Part shown: piece after piece, positions 30,001 through 38,944 of the stretch
Layout: the number at the start of each line of letters is the position of its first letter
How positions within the stretch are numbered: position 1 is the stretch's first letter
IMG/VR virus record: IMGVR_UViG_3300033143_007280
Location: 1 to 54,337 of that record
Reading direction: 5' to 3' (one strand)
DNA from: a virus
DNA length: 54,337 nucleotides
The notes under the pieces: model-generated
Seen by the model: only the letters and a program-made list of their open reading frames with translations
The model's database searches: none
Told to the model about the DNA's origin: nothing
Translations under genes and position numbers: made by a program

Positions 30001-31685
30001 TTAAAGGGTTTTTTAAGTTAATATTTGGTGGTTTTCAAAGAATCGTAGAAGTAATTTCAGGAGCTTTTGCAGGATTAGCCGGAAATACTGGAGCAGTAGA
30101 AGCAGGTATATCACAAGGTAAAGCTTTTGGTGCTGGTGTTGCTGGTGGTATAGCAGGTTTGTATGATATAATTAAACCAATTATTCAAATATTTGAAACA
30201 ATTGTGTTTGGTATAACTAAACTTATAAATTCTGTTTTTATTAAGCTTAGGCCATTGGTTATTCAAATTGGTAGTGTTGTTAAAAGTATAGCTGAAGGAA
30301 TAAAAAGTACCATATTAAAAGTATTAGCTTTTTCATTTTCAATAATATCTAAGATAGTGGAAATTATAGTACCTGTTATTCAAAAAATAATTGCCACGTT
30401 TGAAAAGTTAATACCTATAATTACAGGTATTATAGGTACTTTAATTGATACTTTATGGCCTATTCTTGAAGATATTTTTAATTTTTTAAAAGAAATTTTT
30501 ACAGTTGTTGGTAATTTAATTTATGAGTTAGTTCCCGTTATATTTGGACTAATTCAAACTATTGGATCGTTTGCGGCATCAATTTTTAATACGATAAAAC
30601 CTATTTTGTCTGGTATTATGAAATTTGTATCAGGAATAATAAAAGTTGTTGTTCCTATTGTTAGTGGAGTTATATCAGTAATTATAGAAATGGTAAAAAT
30701 TGTTATTACGATAATTACTGAAACTGTTAACTTTTTTGCCGAATTGGCGTCGGAAATATTTGGTGATCTTGGTGGAAAAGGTATGAGTACAATGGATATG
30801 ATTGGAAAAATAGGAGAAGGAATAAAATGGGTTTTTCTTAAGATTGTACAAGGCCTTAAGGTTGCAACAACTGTTGTAAAAGTAATTTTTGCATTTATTA
30901 AAGGTGCAATAAAACCATTAATGGATGCTGCATCATTTTTTAACATAATGCCAGGAAAAGATCCTAGAGAAGGAGCAAAAGAAGCAGGATCACTTGCGGG
31001 TGCAGTTAGTGGTACAGAGCCTTTAAAAATCCTTACTGGTACAATTATTGATCTTGACAAACGGCGTAAAGTACGTGGTGAAGGTACTAGTGATGTACAA
31101 GGTGATTTTTTATCAGGTTTAGAAAATTTCATGAGTGATCTTGAAAATATAGGTGGTCCTGCTGGACCTAAACTTGGTCCTGATGGATTACCTATAGGTG
31201 ACCGAGGTATGACTGAAGGCGCCTTTAATATGGGTAAATTACTTGGTGTACCAGGTTCAGTCGAAGAAACAACAGAAAGTGGAATTTTTGGTGGATTAAG
31301 TAAATTTTTTGGTAGTCCTGAGGCATTTACAAGAACAAATGTACTTGGTACTGAAAGATTAGCAGAGGTCTTAGCGACGGCAGCAGTAGAAACACCTGAT
31401 GTAAAATTAGACGAAAGCTCAATAACACAATTAACAGAAAAGAAAGAAGTAGAAGATGAAAAAGAAAAGAAATCTGTTGATGAAACTATTGAAAGAGCCA
31501 CAAGAGAAAGAGTAAGAAGAGAACGCCAAGCACCTCAAGCTAAACAGCAATTTAATCTCAATTTAAGTATAAAAGATGAAGAATGCGGAGAAAGAAGAAC
31601 AAGAATACAAAGATCTAAAATAGTCGATAAACAATTTCAAAATTGGTACTGTGAAGTTGATGCAATGGATCAAGGAACATCATAA
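27033..31685 (+). CDS. Tape measure protein, 1550 aa
   Basis: It sets tail length. Residues 1-330 are Lys-rich helices in repeated units (IKKLKKAVKTLAKIRVSKK and relatives). About 330-720 is the PhageMin-type core (YREFDKAAREAMTLL, VASEYGQELVQTANAF, GLSMEEMMGSVAGLT). Residues about 1010-1330 carry several hydrophobic segments that may form a pore in the host membrane. The C-terminus is charged and ends with a 20-residue motif ERRTRIQRSK-IVDKQFQNWY (31590-31649), also found in the protein at 50405. AAAGGATAATTGAT precedes the ATG. Confidence 0.92.
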   Translation: MLNMMNFGFDFKSQGATKLVQDLDKINNSLTRLSSIKLDKDLSKDIYYLSDAFNKFALTIKGSGLNRKIEYIGKIITHLNEQFQFKSKSIKNLQDFSKAIEKLSQNEFPKTHAPRITAFADSLMRLSGVRVKDTSIQIKNAVNSLNELTRLKIPSNLHRKFQSAIHLLEKFRYMHLLRMPDIDGIIKALKKLIKLKVSKKRAKSLETIGLYIHNIVKIANIKVPDMSNIKKLKKAVKTLAKIRVSKKHIGNIKSIIRFMNSITKFTQAKIDPKGIRKIAKAVQKLAKIKIKKHSLDQLKKLIEYFEKIEKIGPGVSRSLDQVNRSTARSGRGGFMPDFTRMRKKSSGFFTYFRGQIGGLTMLMGGVGGALIAGLQGSMEAYREFDKAAREAMTLLNEHKAELLGGLDGVKASIQNVASEYGQELVQTANAFTKALGAGVSAAALEDTVGLAAKLASASGTTTEKAAEGIITLANTYGVAYTDVEAMKKISDTLFATFNFGVTSVEALSKNVFKLAPTAKMAGLSMEEMMGSVAGLTSEGRSTRMAFMEANAMLMSFIKPASTYKKKMEEIGISTGMTAFEVQGGLIPSLLNAEKAMRMKGLSPEQIFQQKNAMRAFGTFSAGFRQLGLDSDKFAKKLESDKAFNVWMKNIGTQMGVGEDEIDQFARRGLGQVYNALKDVGKGNEETLNNLVQDWGVSEEKIRSMWSGTTAEMAESVEDVGTAAASMIKQMYHPIMGMGSEIGTVTNDAFEKMRTGFDFQLNQFKTNVKILGVNTIESLKPVLSAFLSLGNAFVSIKKTIGDSFKFIFGEVKDQYGKVIDETDSFTDKVIGKANRFQDRLASVFKPIKVDYWGAMSNSVEQSAVEFRDFLKIPEEERMQFHRGLADQGEEIGNWERAFAVYKAETKDGIDYTRNFVANMRDAVELYKLQQHYMKTGDVAALRTIQPQINEAPLFNFITKVKTKIRDIKTLVVDFWKGFTESPEAKRAWEGIKGFFKLIFGGFQRIVEVISGAFAGLAGNTGAVEAGISQGKAFGAGVAGGIAGLYDIIKPIIQIFETIVFGITKLINSVFIKLRPLVIQIGSVVKSIAEGIKSTILKVLAFSFSIISKIVEIIVPVIQKIIATFEKLIPIITGIIGTLIDTLWPILEDIFNFLKEIFTVVGNLIYELVPVIFGLIQTIGSFAASIFNTIKPILSGIMKFVSGIIKVVVPIVSGVISVIIEMVKIVITIITETVNFFAELASEIFGDLGGKGMSTMDMIGKIGEGIKWVFLKIVQGLKVATTVVKVIFAFIKGAIKPLMDAASFFNIMPGKDPREGAKEAGSLAGAVSGTEPLKILTGTIIDLDKRRKVRGEGTSDVQGDFLSGLENFMSDLENIGGPAGPKLGPDGLPIGDRGMTEGAFNMGKLLGVPGSVEETTESGIFGGLSKFFGSPEAFTRTNVLGTERLAEVLATAAVETPDVKLDESSITQLTEKKEVEDEKEKKSVDETIERATRERVRRERQAPQAKQQFNLNLSIKDEECGERRTRIQRSKIVDKQFQNWYCEVDAMDQGTS

Positions 31686-32401
31686 TGGGTTTCCAAGATG
31701 TATATTCAGGTGATTATCAATTAACAAAGGGTGGTTTATTGATTGATGAAATAGGAGAGACTGGGAGGGGATTTGTTTTTATCCCATTTATATTTAATCC
31801 ATTGACAATAGAAGAAGAAGATAATCCAAATTATTCAATAAAGCCTATTCCTGGATATGCTGATCCATGGGTACAATATATATCTGGTAGTGGTTTTTAT
31901 TTAAGTTTTTCAATAATAGTAGAGAAATTCAGAATTGATGAATTATTACAAGACAACATTCTTTTAGATCAACCGAGTATTGTTAATTCAATATCGTTTG
32001 GTGCATTTGCAGGTGTTACATTGTCAGAAGATGATTTAAATGAATTAAATATTTATATGCCAAATAGTCCAGGATTATATTTAGAACAAATAAGAAAATT
32101 AACACAACCTAGAGCTGCAAAAAGAGAAGGATTTCTTAAAAGTCCTCCAAATGTAACATTTTTATTTGGTGATTCTACTTTTAAAGGACAAGTTTTAGAG
32201 TTTAGAGCAACAAAAGGTTGGTTTACACCAAAATTACAATTAGAATTAGCTGAAATATCATTAAGAATGATTAGATGGAATCCTAAATTTAGTCGTAGAT
32301 TTTCACAATTTCCTTATAATTCTAATGATTTGATAACACCCATACCTACAGGTAGAGAAAAAGATAAGCTTATACCTAAAGGAGAATATGTCAATAGATG
32401 A
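31685..32401 (+). CDS. CIS-tube-like baseplate hub adaptor, 238 aa
   Basis: FVFIPFIFNPLTIEEEDNPNY...GYADPWVQYISGSGFYLSFSII follows the F-x-F-N-P ... W/Y ... G-x-x-x-x-x-F-x-L pattern of the CIS_tube family (Afp7-like), which connects tube and hub. The following gene supplies the LysM part usually fused to it. The start overlaps the tape measure stop (TAATG) and its end overlaps the next gene by 4 bases. Family call from pattern only. Confidence 0.7.
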   Translation: MGFQDVYSGDYQLTKGGLLIDEIGETGRGFVFIPFIFNPLTIEEEDNPNYSIKPIPGYADPWVQYISGSGFYLSFSIIVEKFRIDELLQDNILLDQPSIVNSISFGAFAGVTLSEDDLNELNIYMPNSPGLYLEQIRKLTQPRAAKREGFLKSPPNVTFLFGDSTFKGQVLEFRATKGWFTPKLQLELAEISLRMIRWNPKFSRRFSQFPYNSNDLITPIPTGREKDKLIPKGEYVNR

Positions 32402-32673
32402 TACAAGAAAATTCAAGATATGTAAAATTTATAAAAGCCACACAACTTAGAAATTATAATTTTATAGAATTACTAAAATTAACAGGTTATAGAGTACACG
32501 TATGTAAGCAGGGTGATAAAATTGAAGCATTATCTGAAAGATATCTTAATGATACATCAAAATATTGGGTTATTTTAGCATGTAATCAAATATTAGATCC
32601 ATTTTTAGAACTAGAAGTAGGTCAAAAATTAGCAATTCCTAAAAAAGCGATTTTAGATGAAATTAACAAATAA
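32398..32673 (+). CDS. LysM baseplate protein (XkdP/Afp7-C like), 91 aa
   Basis: Residues about 30-85 match a LysM-type domain as used in baseplates: YRVHVCKQGDKIEALSERYL, SKYWVILACNQILDP, LEVGQKLAIP. In PBSX (XkdP) and injection systems this domain binds inside the baseplate rather than cell wall. ATGA overlap upstream, TAATG downstream. Confidence 0.75.
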   Translation: MIQENSRYVKFIKATQLRNYNFIELLKLTGYRVHVCKQGDKIEALSERYLNDTSKYWVILACNQILDPFLELEVGQKLAIPKKAILDEINK

Positions 32674-35600
32674 TGAGCCGATTTAAACCTAAAAGTATTT
32701 ATGAATTTATCGATTACGATTCAAAGGGTGGATATGTAATTGAATATTCTATTCCTGAATTAGATCCTGAAGCAGCGGCAAGAATAAAAGAGTGGGAAGA
32801 AGCTTGGGGTAACATAGCCAGTGAAGTAAGCTTTGAAGCATTAAGAGGAGAGCTTGGAACTGATCTTCAAATTATGCGAAGAAGCTTTAAAGAAAATTTA
32901 CCTCAATATAGAATGTCTGCTTATAAATCTCTTCCTGATAATATACTTGAAAGATTAAGATCTGTTAAATTATCAGATAATGAAAAAATGGATAAATTAA
33001 CATTGATGTTTGATAATTCAGATTTAGCAATGTTTAAAGCTCCAGATTTTAAAGATTTTCAAGATATTGTTATGCATGGAACCGTTTTTAGAGCTAAAAT
33101 TGGGTATGATGATTTATTATCAAATTGGCAACATTTTAAAGTATTAAATTTTGATGGTTTAAGAGAAGCTATAATAAATGCATACGAATTAGCACCATCA
33201 AAATTTGTAAAAGTTGGAATGCCAGTTTCTTTTAGTGAAAGACAAGCGGAATTTGCTTCTATGTCTTTAAAAGAAATTGTTACAGAAGTAGCAAGACATA
33301 TTTTTAGAATAAGTTCACCTAGAAATGATGGATCTTATAATGATGATTTTTTAGATGATCATATTGATATCGAAGAATTAGTTGAATTAGATGGCCAACC
33401 TGTTAGACCAATAACTCTTGATTATGATTCACAAATGACTGTTTTATGTTTTTTGCAGAATCTTGCTGATAATTATGGTTATCAAGTCTGGTTAGAAGAT
33501 GAAAGTGTAACAGATAATCAGCATTATATTTTATATTTTAAGCCAAGAGATTTCTTACGTCAATCAACATGGAAATTTAATTATGAAGTAGATATTGATC
33601 CAGAACAAGCAGTAAGATCTAAGTTTGCCGCATTAGACGGATCAAGTGTAGATGTTGTTTATGGTGGACCTATATTAAAATCAGATGCTCCTTCTAGTGA
33701 TACTAGAGATAAATTAATTTATACAAAAGCAGAAGAAATAGATCCTGTAACAGGCAAAGTTGTAACAACAAGATTCAGATATTCAGATCCGTATTATACA
33801 CAAACTGGTGAAGAATCGTTTATGATAAGGCATTTACAAGATATACATGGGGCAGGTAATAAAGGTTCATTAGGAGAAGCATTTATTGACTTAAATTTCG
33901 TTTATTATGAACGAAAATCAGATGAAGGTAATTCAATACCCCTTGGAAGATTAGATGAAAAAACTCAACAAGAAGTAAATAAACTTTTTAGATTTTCAGA
34001 TGCTTTTGTACAAGTTGTTAGTTCGATACGTTTTCCAACAGAGCGTGAGCTTGATACAATAGGTAAAACACATCAAGTAGATTTAATTGCTCAAATATCA
34101 GATTTAGATGAAGATGTTTATGATAAAGAGTGGCAATTTTTAGGCGATTTTCAAAAAAGTTTAAGATTAAAAGCTGCTAGTTTTAGACAACAAGCTTATC
34201 TTTTAGAAAAAAGTGCACATATTGATTTTCTTACTGAAACATCTGAAAAAAGTGATAGAATAATAACAGATAATGGTAAAGAATTGTGGGGAAGACTTTT
34301 TGGAAAAAGATTTAGAGAATTAAGTTCTACAATGTCTTTAAGATTTACGGTTGTTGGTAATCCTCAAATAAAATCTAGACAAGTTTGTGAATTGATTGGT
34401 ACTGGTGCTTATGATACAAAATGGTATATTATAGAAGCAAATCATAATATTGACAATAATGGATATGAAACAGAGATTTTATGTATATCAAATTCAACAT
34501 TATTTGATGGTAAAAATCTAAGACCAGAAGCGCATCCAGCGGGATTAATTAAAAAAATAAAAGAATGGAAAAAAGTAAGTGATGAATTTGACGTAGAAGA
34601 TCAAATAGTGACAGATTGTAAAACAGCTAGAGAATCATTTATTAAAAAAGCTGAAGGGCTTTGGCTTTATATTGAACATCTTTCTACAGTAAATAAAGCT
34701 GAATTTTCAGTTGCCGGAGCACAAGAATTTCGTAGAATAAAAGAATTACTTTTGGAAAAAAGACAAGAGTATTTTGATATTATTGCAAGATTTAATAGAC
34801 AATGCGGTGAACGTTATCATCTAAAGATAATTTTACCTTGTGCATCTGTAGAAAGTGAATTTACTGAAGAAGAATTAAATTTAATAGCAAATGATTTTCC
34901 TGTAGAAACATATAAAGAACTTTATGAATATAATACCACATCAGTAGCTACAATTAAAAAAATTTTTTATGAAGATCTTTTTTGTAATGATTTTAGAACA
35001 ACATCTTATAGTCATGTAGTAAAGCAACCAGGCGATACTCAAGCATCATCTCAAGTCGAAGATCATCAATTTGATTGTGGTAAAATATTTGAAGAATCTT
35101 TAGCTCAGGCTACTCAAGAAGATTATATAAAAGGACAATATGATTGGAATAGACAAATATGGATCGGAGGAGCACCTACAGCGACTGAATTAGCAAACGG
35201 AATAGGATGGCTCGAGCCAGAAGCTAGAGATAGAACTGCGCATATTACTCGTAGAGCCGGTATTACTCAAAATGCTCAAGATGCATTTTTTCAAATATTT
35301 AAAGATACTTTAGAAGCACATGTTCATAATCATTTAATAGTAGAAGATAGAAATTTAGAAGTAATAGGTGTTGATAATTTAACAGACAATGATATTAAAA
35401 GATATGTTTCGTGTTATATAACAGGCTTAGTATTGGCAACAAGAGGTAAACACAACAATAAAGCCGATTCTCTCACACGTGGTCCATTTTCAAGTATTAA
35501 TTTTTTTGCACAACATATTGTTGCGTGTGGACAATCTGCTGGTAATGCTCCTACTGGTGTTACTCAACTTGGACAAAGTCAACGTGAAACTACCGCATCT

Positions 35601-35888
35601 ATGAATTTTGGAGCTGCTAAAGAATATTTTAGACAAGTTTATAATGCTGATAAAGGAATAGCTTTTAAATTTACTGATTTTTTTCCTAATGATGATGTAA
35701 TAAAAATTCAAAGTGATCAAGAAACATTTGATAAAATTTTTGTTAATGTTCTAAAAAGAGGAAACGAAAGAAATATTGCACTTGAATATGAACGTTTATT
35801 AGCGGAAGATGTTGTTGCTGGTAACTTATCTGGAAATAGAATTCGTGACATTGTAATTAGAAGTGTTGATGGAGGAGAATCTCATTAA
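32673..35888 (+). CDS. Baseplate hub protein (gpD/XkdQ-like) with long C-terminal extension
   Basis: 1071 residues, far longer than usual hubs (about 320-400). Residues 1-640 have hub features: a dN-S-D segment (TLMFDNSDLAMF), FRAKIGYDD, a FLQNLADNYGYQVWLEDE strand-helix unit, and a late T-x-x-G-N-P-x-I-x-x-R-x-x-x-E-L-x-G-x-G fold entry (RFTVVGNPQIKSRQVCELIGTGAYD). Residues about 650-1071 form an added helical domain with no recognised family. It lies between the LysM protein and the spike, as XkdQ does. Stop overlaps the spike start (TAATG). Confidence 0.75.
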   Translation: MSRFKPKSIYEFIDYDSKGGYVIEYSIPELDPEAAARIKEWEEAWGNIASEVSFEALRGELGTDLQIMRRSFKENLPQYRMSAYKSLPDNILERLRSVKLSDNEKMDKLTLMFDNSDLAMFKAPDFKDFQDIVMHGTVFRAKIGYDDLLSNWQHFKVLNFDGLREAIINAYELAPSKFVKVGMPVSFSERQAEFASMSLKEIVTEVARHIFRISSPRNDGSYNDDFLDDHIDIEELVELDGQPVRPITLDYDSQMTVLCFLQNLADNYGYQVWLEDESVTDNQHYILYFKPRDFLRQSTWKFNYEVDIDPEQAVRSKFAALDGSSVDVVYGGPILKSDAPSSDTRDKLIYTKAEEIDPVTGKVVTTRFRYSDPYYTQTGEESFMIRHLQDIHGAGNKGSLGEAFIDLNFVYYERKSDEGNSIPLGRLDEKTQQEVNKLFRFSDAFVQVVSSIRFPTERELDTIGKTHQVDLIAQISDLDEDVYDKEWQFLGDFQKSLRLKAASFRQQAYLLEKSAHIDFLTETSEKSDRIITDNGKELWGRLFGKRFRELSSTMSLRFTVVGNPQIKSRQVCELIGTGAYDTKWYIIEANHNIDNNGYETEILCISNSTLFDGKNLRPEAHPAGLIKKIKEWKKVSDEFDVEDQIVTDCKTARESFIKKAEGLWLYIEHLSTVNKAEFSVAGAQEFRRIKELLLEKRQEYFDIIARFNRQCGERYHLKIILPCASVESEFTEEELNLIANDFPVETYKELYEYNTTSVATIKKIFYEDLFCNDFRTTSYSHVVKQPGDTQASSQVEDHQFDCGKIFEESLAQATQEDYIKGQYDWNRQIWIGGAPTATELANGIGWLEPEARDRTAHITRRAGITQNAQDAFFQIFKDTLEAHVHNHLIVEDRNLEVIGVDNLTDNDIKRYVSCYITGLVLATRGKHNNKADSLTRGPFSSINFFAQHIVACGQSAGNAPTGVTQLGQSQRETTASMNFGAAKEYFRQVYNADKGIAFKFTDFFPNDDVIKIQSDQETFDKIFVNVLKRGNERNIALEYERLLAEDVVAGNLSGNRIRDIVIRSVDGGESH

Positions 35889-36889
35889 TGGGTTGCGCTA
35901 AAGAAGTTATTGGTCCTTATAAAGGGACTGTAATAAATATACAAACACCTGATTTACCCGGTAAAGTATTTATTCATGTACCAGCATTGGGTATTAAAAA
36001 ATGGGCATTACCCAAAGGTGGAATGAAAAATAATTGGGAAATGCCAAATTTAGGTGATCCTGTTTGGGTATCATTTCAAGATGGAAAGCCTGGTCTTCCT
36101 GTTTGGGAACATGGTTGGGTTATAAAAGATGCAGAAGATGTTGAAATAAAACAAAATCCACCGACGAACGATGATCCTGGAATAAAATTAATTAAATGGA
36201 AAAATATGAAAGTTATTATGAATGATAGCTTTCTAGAACTTAAAGATGAAGATAATAGATCATTTATTAGACTTTCACCTGAAGAAAATACAGGAATTGA
36301 AATTAATTCAAATAAAAACCTAACAGTAAGTTCAAAAGGTACTATAACGTTAAATGCAGAATCTATCAATATAAATTGTAAAGGTAATTATAATTTTGTT
36401 TCTCCTAATAATGTGTCAATGGGATCAGGTAAGACTACTGAAATTGTAGCAATTGAATCAATTATAATGAAAGCTTCTGAATTATTTCAAGCAAGAGTTT
36501 CTGAAGAAATTGAAATAAAGAGAGGTTTAACACCAGCGGATGAAAGTGGATTTGCATCTGATGCAACGTCTAATGAATTAACGCATCCTATAAAAAATTT
36601 AATTGAAGCGGCAAATAATGAAATGAAAGCTTCAGCGACAAATACAATAGAAGCAATCACTAACGTTTTAGATGGAATAAATAAAATAGGTAGTAAAACA
36701 AGTATTCAACCCCTTGTTTTAGGAACAGAATTTATTACTTTTTTTACAGGAATATTACAAATGTTAGTAGCACATACGCATCCGACACCTGCAGGACCTG
36801 CTACTCCTAGTGTAGAATTAATCGCACAAACTCCTGGCAAAATAGCAGATTTAGTAACAACAATATCAAAGAAGAATTTTACAGAATGA
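35888..36889 (+). CDS. Tail spike tip protein (gp5/gpV/VgrG-like), 333 aa
   Basis: An OB-fold at residues about 8-80 (GPYKGTVINIQTPDLPGKVFIHVP, NWEMPNLGDPVWVSFQDGKPGLPVWEHGW) is followed by a beta-helix of alternating strands (FIRLSPEENTGIEINSNKNLTVSSKG). HTHPTPAGPATPS (from residue 296) is typical of the C-terminal metal-binding needle region. It forms the trimeric membrane-piercing tip. No lysozyme domain is present. The stop overlaps a 45-codon gene (ATGA). Confidence 0.88.
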   Translation: MGCAKEVIGPYKGTVINIQTPDLPGKVFIHVPALGIKKWALPKGGMKNNWEMPNLGDPVWVSFQDGKPGLPVWEHGWVIKDAEDVEIKQNPPTNDDPGIKLIKWKNMKVIMNDSFLELKDEDNRSFIRLSPEENTGIEINSNKNLTVSSKGTITLNAESININCKGNYNFVSPNNVSMGSGKTTEIVAIESIIMKASELFQARVSEEIEIKRGLTPADESGFASDATSNELTHPIKNLIEAANNEMKASATNTIEAITNVLDGINKIGSKTSIQPLVLGTEFITFFTGILQMLVAHTHPTPAGPATPSVELIAQTPGKIADLVTTISKKNFTE

Positions 36890-37023
36890 CAAAAATACAA
36901 AACGAATTAACAAAGATATTAATAGAAATAACAAAAATTGAAAAATTTTATTTTGAACAAAATAAAAAGAAATTTGAAAAAATAAAAAATTTAAAGAAGC
37001 TAGACAATGGCAACGAAAGTTGA
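36886..37023 (+). CDS. Small Lys-rich coiled-coil protein, 45 aa
   Basis: Begins in an ATGA overlap with the spike stop and ends 17 bases inside the next gene. The product is nearly one continuous Lys/Glu/Ile helix (LTKILIEITKIEKFYFEQNKKK). The overlaps at both ends and absence of another gene in this gap support it. Function unknown; a baseplate helper is possible. Confidence 0.55.
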   Translation: MTKIQNELTKILIEITKIEKFYFEQNKKKFEKIKNLKKLDNGNES

Positions 37024-38944
37024 TTTTTTAAATAAAAAAACAATTAAAACAATTACTGATTTTAAACTATTAGAAGAGTATTTAGTTGAAAATTATACTT
37101 TTTCTGAAGAAGAACCTGTTTCAGAAGATGAAATAATTTCATTAAACAATAGAGAAACATTATTTAATGATGATGGAATAAAAATAGCAGATAGATTTTT
37201 TGAAATTGTTGCAGATGACGATAATCAACAAATCTCATATAGAATTTCAAACGAAAGAGTATATGATGAATTAGGTAGACCAAAGTTTGAAATTGATTAT
37301 TTATCAGATGAAAATTTTATTATAGTAAAAAATATTGATGAAAATGGAAAATATGTTGGTAAATCATTTATAGCTGTTGATTCTGAAGGAAATATTCAAA
37401 ATGCTTCTCATTATTTTTATATGGGAATACAAGAAATTCATTTATGGAATTTTACAGGTGAAGATTCTGAAGGAAATATATTATTTGACGAAGTAGAATT
37501 TGCAGTTGATTTTGTTAAAAATATACATGAAGTTGTTGATGTTGAAGATCTTTTATTATATAGAATAGATAATTACGCAGGTAATGAGTTATTTGGTTAT
37601 AAAAAATTCATTTATGATGAAATTGAATCGGGTAATGAAACACAGTTTACTATTAAAAAAGAAGAAAATTGGCGATTAATTTTTGACGATTCAAATGAAT
37701 TAGTTAATGAACGTATAATTTCGTATACTGAATACGAAGTTAGTGAAATTAATAATGTTATTGGTAATTTTCCAAACAATACGGTTGAATTTTTTAATAG
37801 AGCTAATAGTATTTCGATTGAAGAATTATTTGCACCTAAAACACTAGGACATCCGTCACAAAAATATAAAATCAGATCAAAGAAATTTGTATCAATTCCA
37901 CATAATGAAATTGAATATGTTAATTATTTTGTTGAATATTGGGATTTAGATCCAGAACAAATTTTAAACGATGATAAAGGTGAAACATATAATATTTTTA
38001 ACTTTTTTGAAAATGAAGATTTACAAAATTTTTTCAATGAAGTAATAGATAATGCATTAATTAATGTTTATATTGAAATTTTAATCAAAAATCCTGAAAA
38101 TTCTTTAGAGGCTATGAAAGACGATGGTAGATTTTTCTTTCTTGACGAAACCGCAGAGACTGCCTATGAAGAATCATCAGATGATATTAGTATATTATAT
38201 GATTTACTTTTTAATCCTAATAAAAGTGTTGATAAATTTGATGAAGATTTTCAAAATGATATTCGTACAAGAGAAAGATATTATACAATCAAAGGTAAAC
38301 TTGAAAGTTTTATATTATATGAAACAGGTGGAGATGTTACAACAGAAACAAACGCTTTAAGTGATGGCAGAATTAATTATATAATTACATCACATATAAC
38401 CGATGGAGTTTCTAAAGGATTGATATATAAATATAAAGATGATAATAAAGAAACTCCATTACAAATTGATCATTATGAAAATGGTAAAGTTGTTTATATT
38501 GAATGTTATATTTGGGATAATGATGATTTAAAATATGTTATTTTTTATGATACTATAATTAATCAAATGATAAATTATGATGTTTATTTAAGTAATCTAC
38601 ATATAGGAACAAAAGAAATAATATTATCAAATAATATTATTGAAAAAATTATTTTTTATGATACAAATAGAACTATTATTAATGAAAAAATTTATTCATT
38701 TATTAATAGTAATTATAAGTTAATTTCATTAATCGAATATGAAAATAAAAATCAAGTAAATAAATATGAATACTTTTATAAAAATAATGAATCCAATTTA
38801 ATCACTAGAGTATTATATTATGAATATAACAATGGTGATAATTCTTGGCAATTATCACAAGAGATTACATATAATGATGACGAGTTTGTTACGTTAGAAA
38901 AGAATTTCTCTGATGATATACAAACAATTTTAGATTATGCTTAA
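37007..38944 (+). CDS. Large baseplate-region protein with MORN-like repeats, 645 aa
   Basis: No family assigned. It is acidic with many short Tyr/Phe/Ile-rich strand pairs of the type IDHYENGKVVYIECYIWDN, LKYVIFYDTI, EKIIFYDTNRT, repeated every 20-30 residues in the second half. This recalls MORN or YwqK-like beta-hairpin repeats. AAGCTAGACA precedes the ATG, a weak ribosome site. It lies between spike and gp25, where PBSX has no such gene. A structural baseplate or fibre-network role is inference. Confidence 0.65.
   Translation: MATKVDFLNKKTIKTITDFKLLEEYLVENYTFSEEEPVSEDEIISLNNRETLFNDDGIKIADRFFEIVADDDNQQISYRISNERVYDELGRPKFEIDYLSDENFIIVKNIDENGKYVGKSFIAVDSEGNIQNASHYFYMGIQEIHLWNFTGEDSEGNILFDEVEFAVDFVKNIHEVVDVEDLLLYRIDNYAGNELFGYKKFIYDEIESGNETQFTIKKEENWRLIFDDSNELVNERIISYTEYEVSEINNVIGNFPNNTVEFFNRANSISIEELFAPKTLGHPSQKYKIRSKKFVSIPHNEIEYVNYFVEYWDLDPEQILNDDKGETYNIFNFFENEDLQNFFNEVIDNALINVYIEILIKNPENSLEAMKDDGRFFFLDETAETAYEESSDDISILYDLLFNPNKSVDKFDEDFQNDIRTRERYYTIKGKLESFILYETGGDVTTETNALSDGRINYIITSHITDGVSKGLIYKYKDDNKETPLQIDHYENGKVVYIECYIWDNDDLKYVIFYDTIINQMINYDVYLSNLHIGTKEIILSNNIIEKIIFYDTNRTIINEKIYSFINSNYKLISLIEYENKNQVNKYEYFYKNNESNLITRVLYYEYNNGDNSWQLSQEITYNDDEFVTLEKNFSDDIQTILDYA

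Noticed and set aside
30554-31501. 315-codon open frame on the minus strand opposite the tape measure gene
   Set aside because: It lies wholly inside a certain gene, has a repetitive Ile/Pro/Ser-rich make-up typical of antisense frames in AT-rich DNA, and has no ribosome site.
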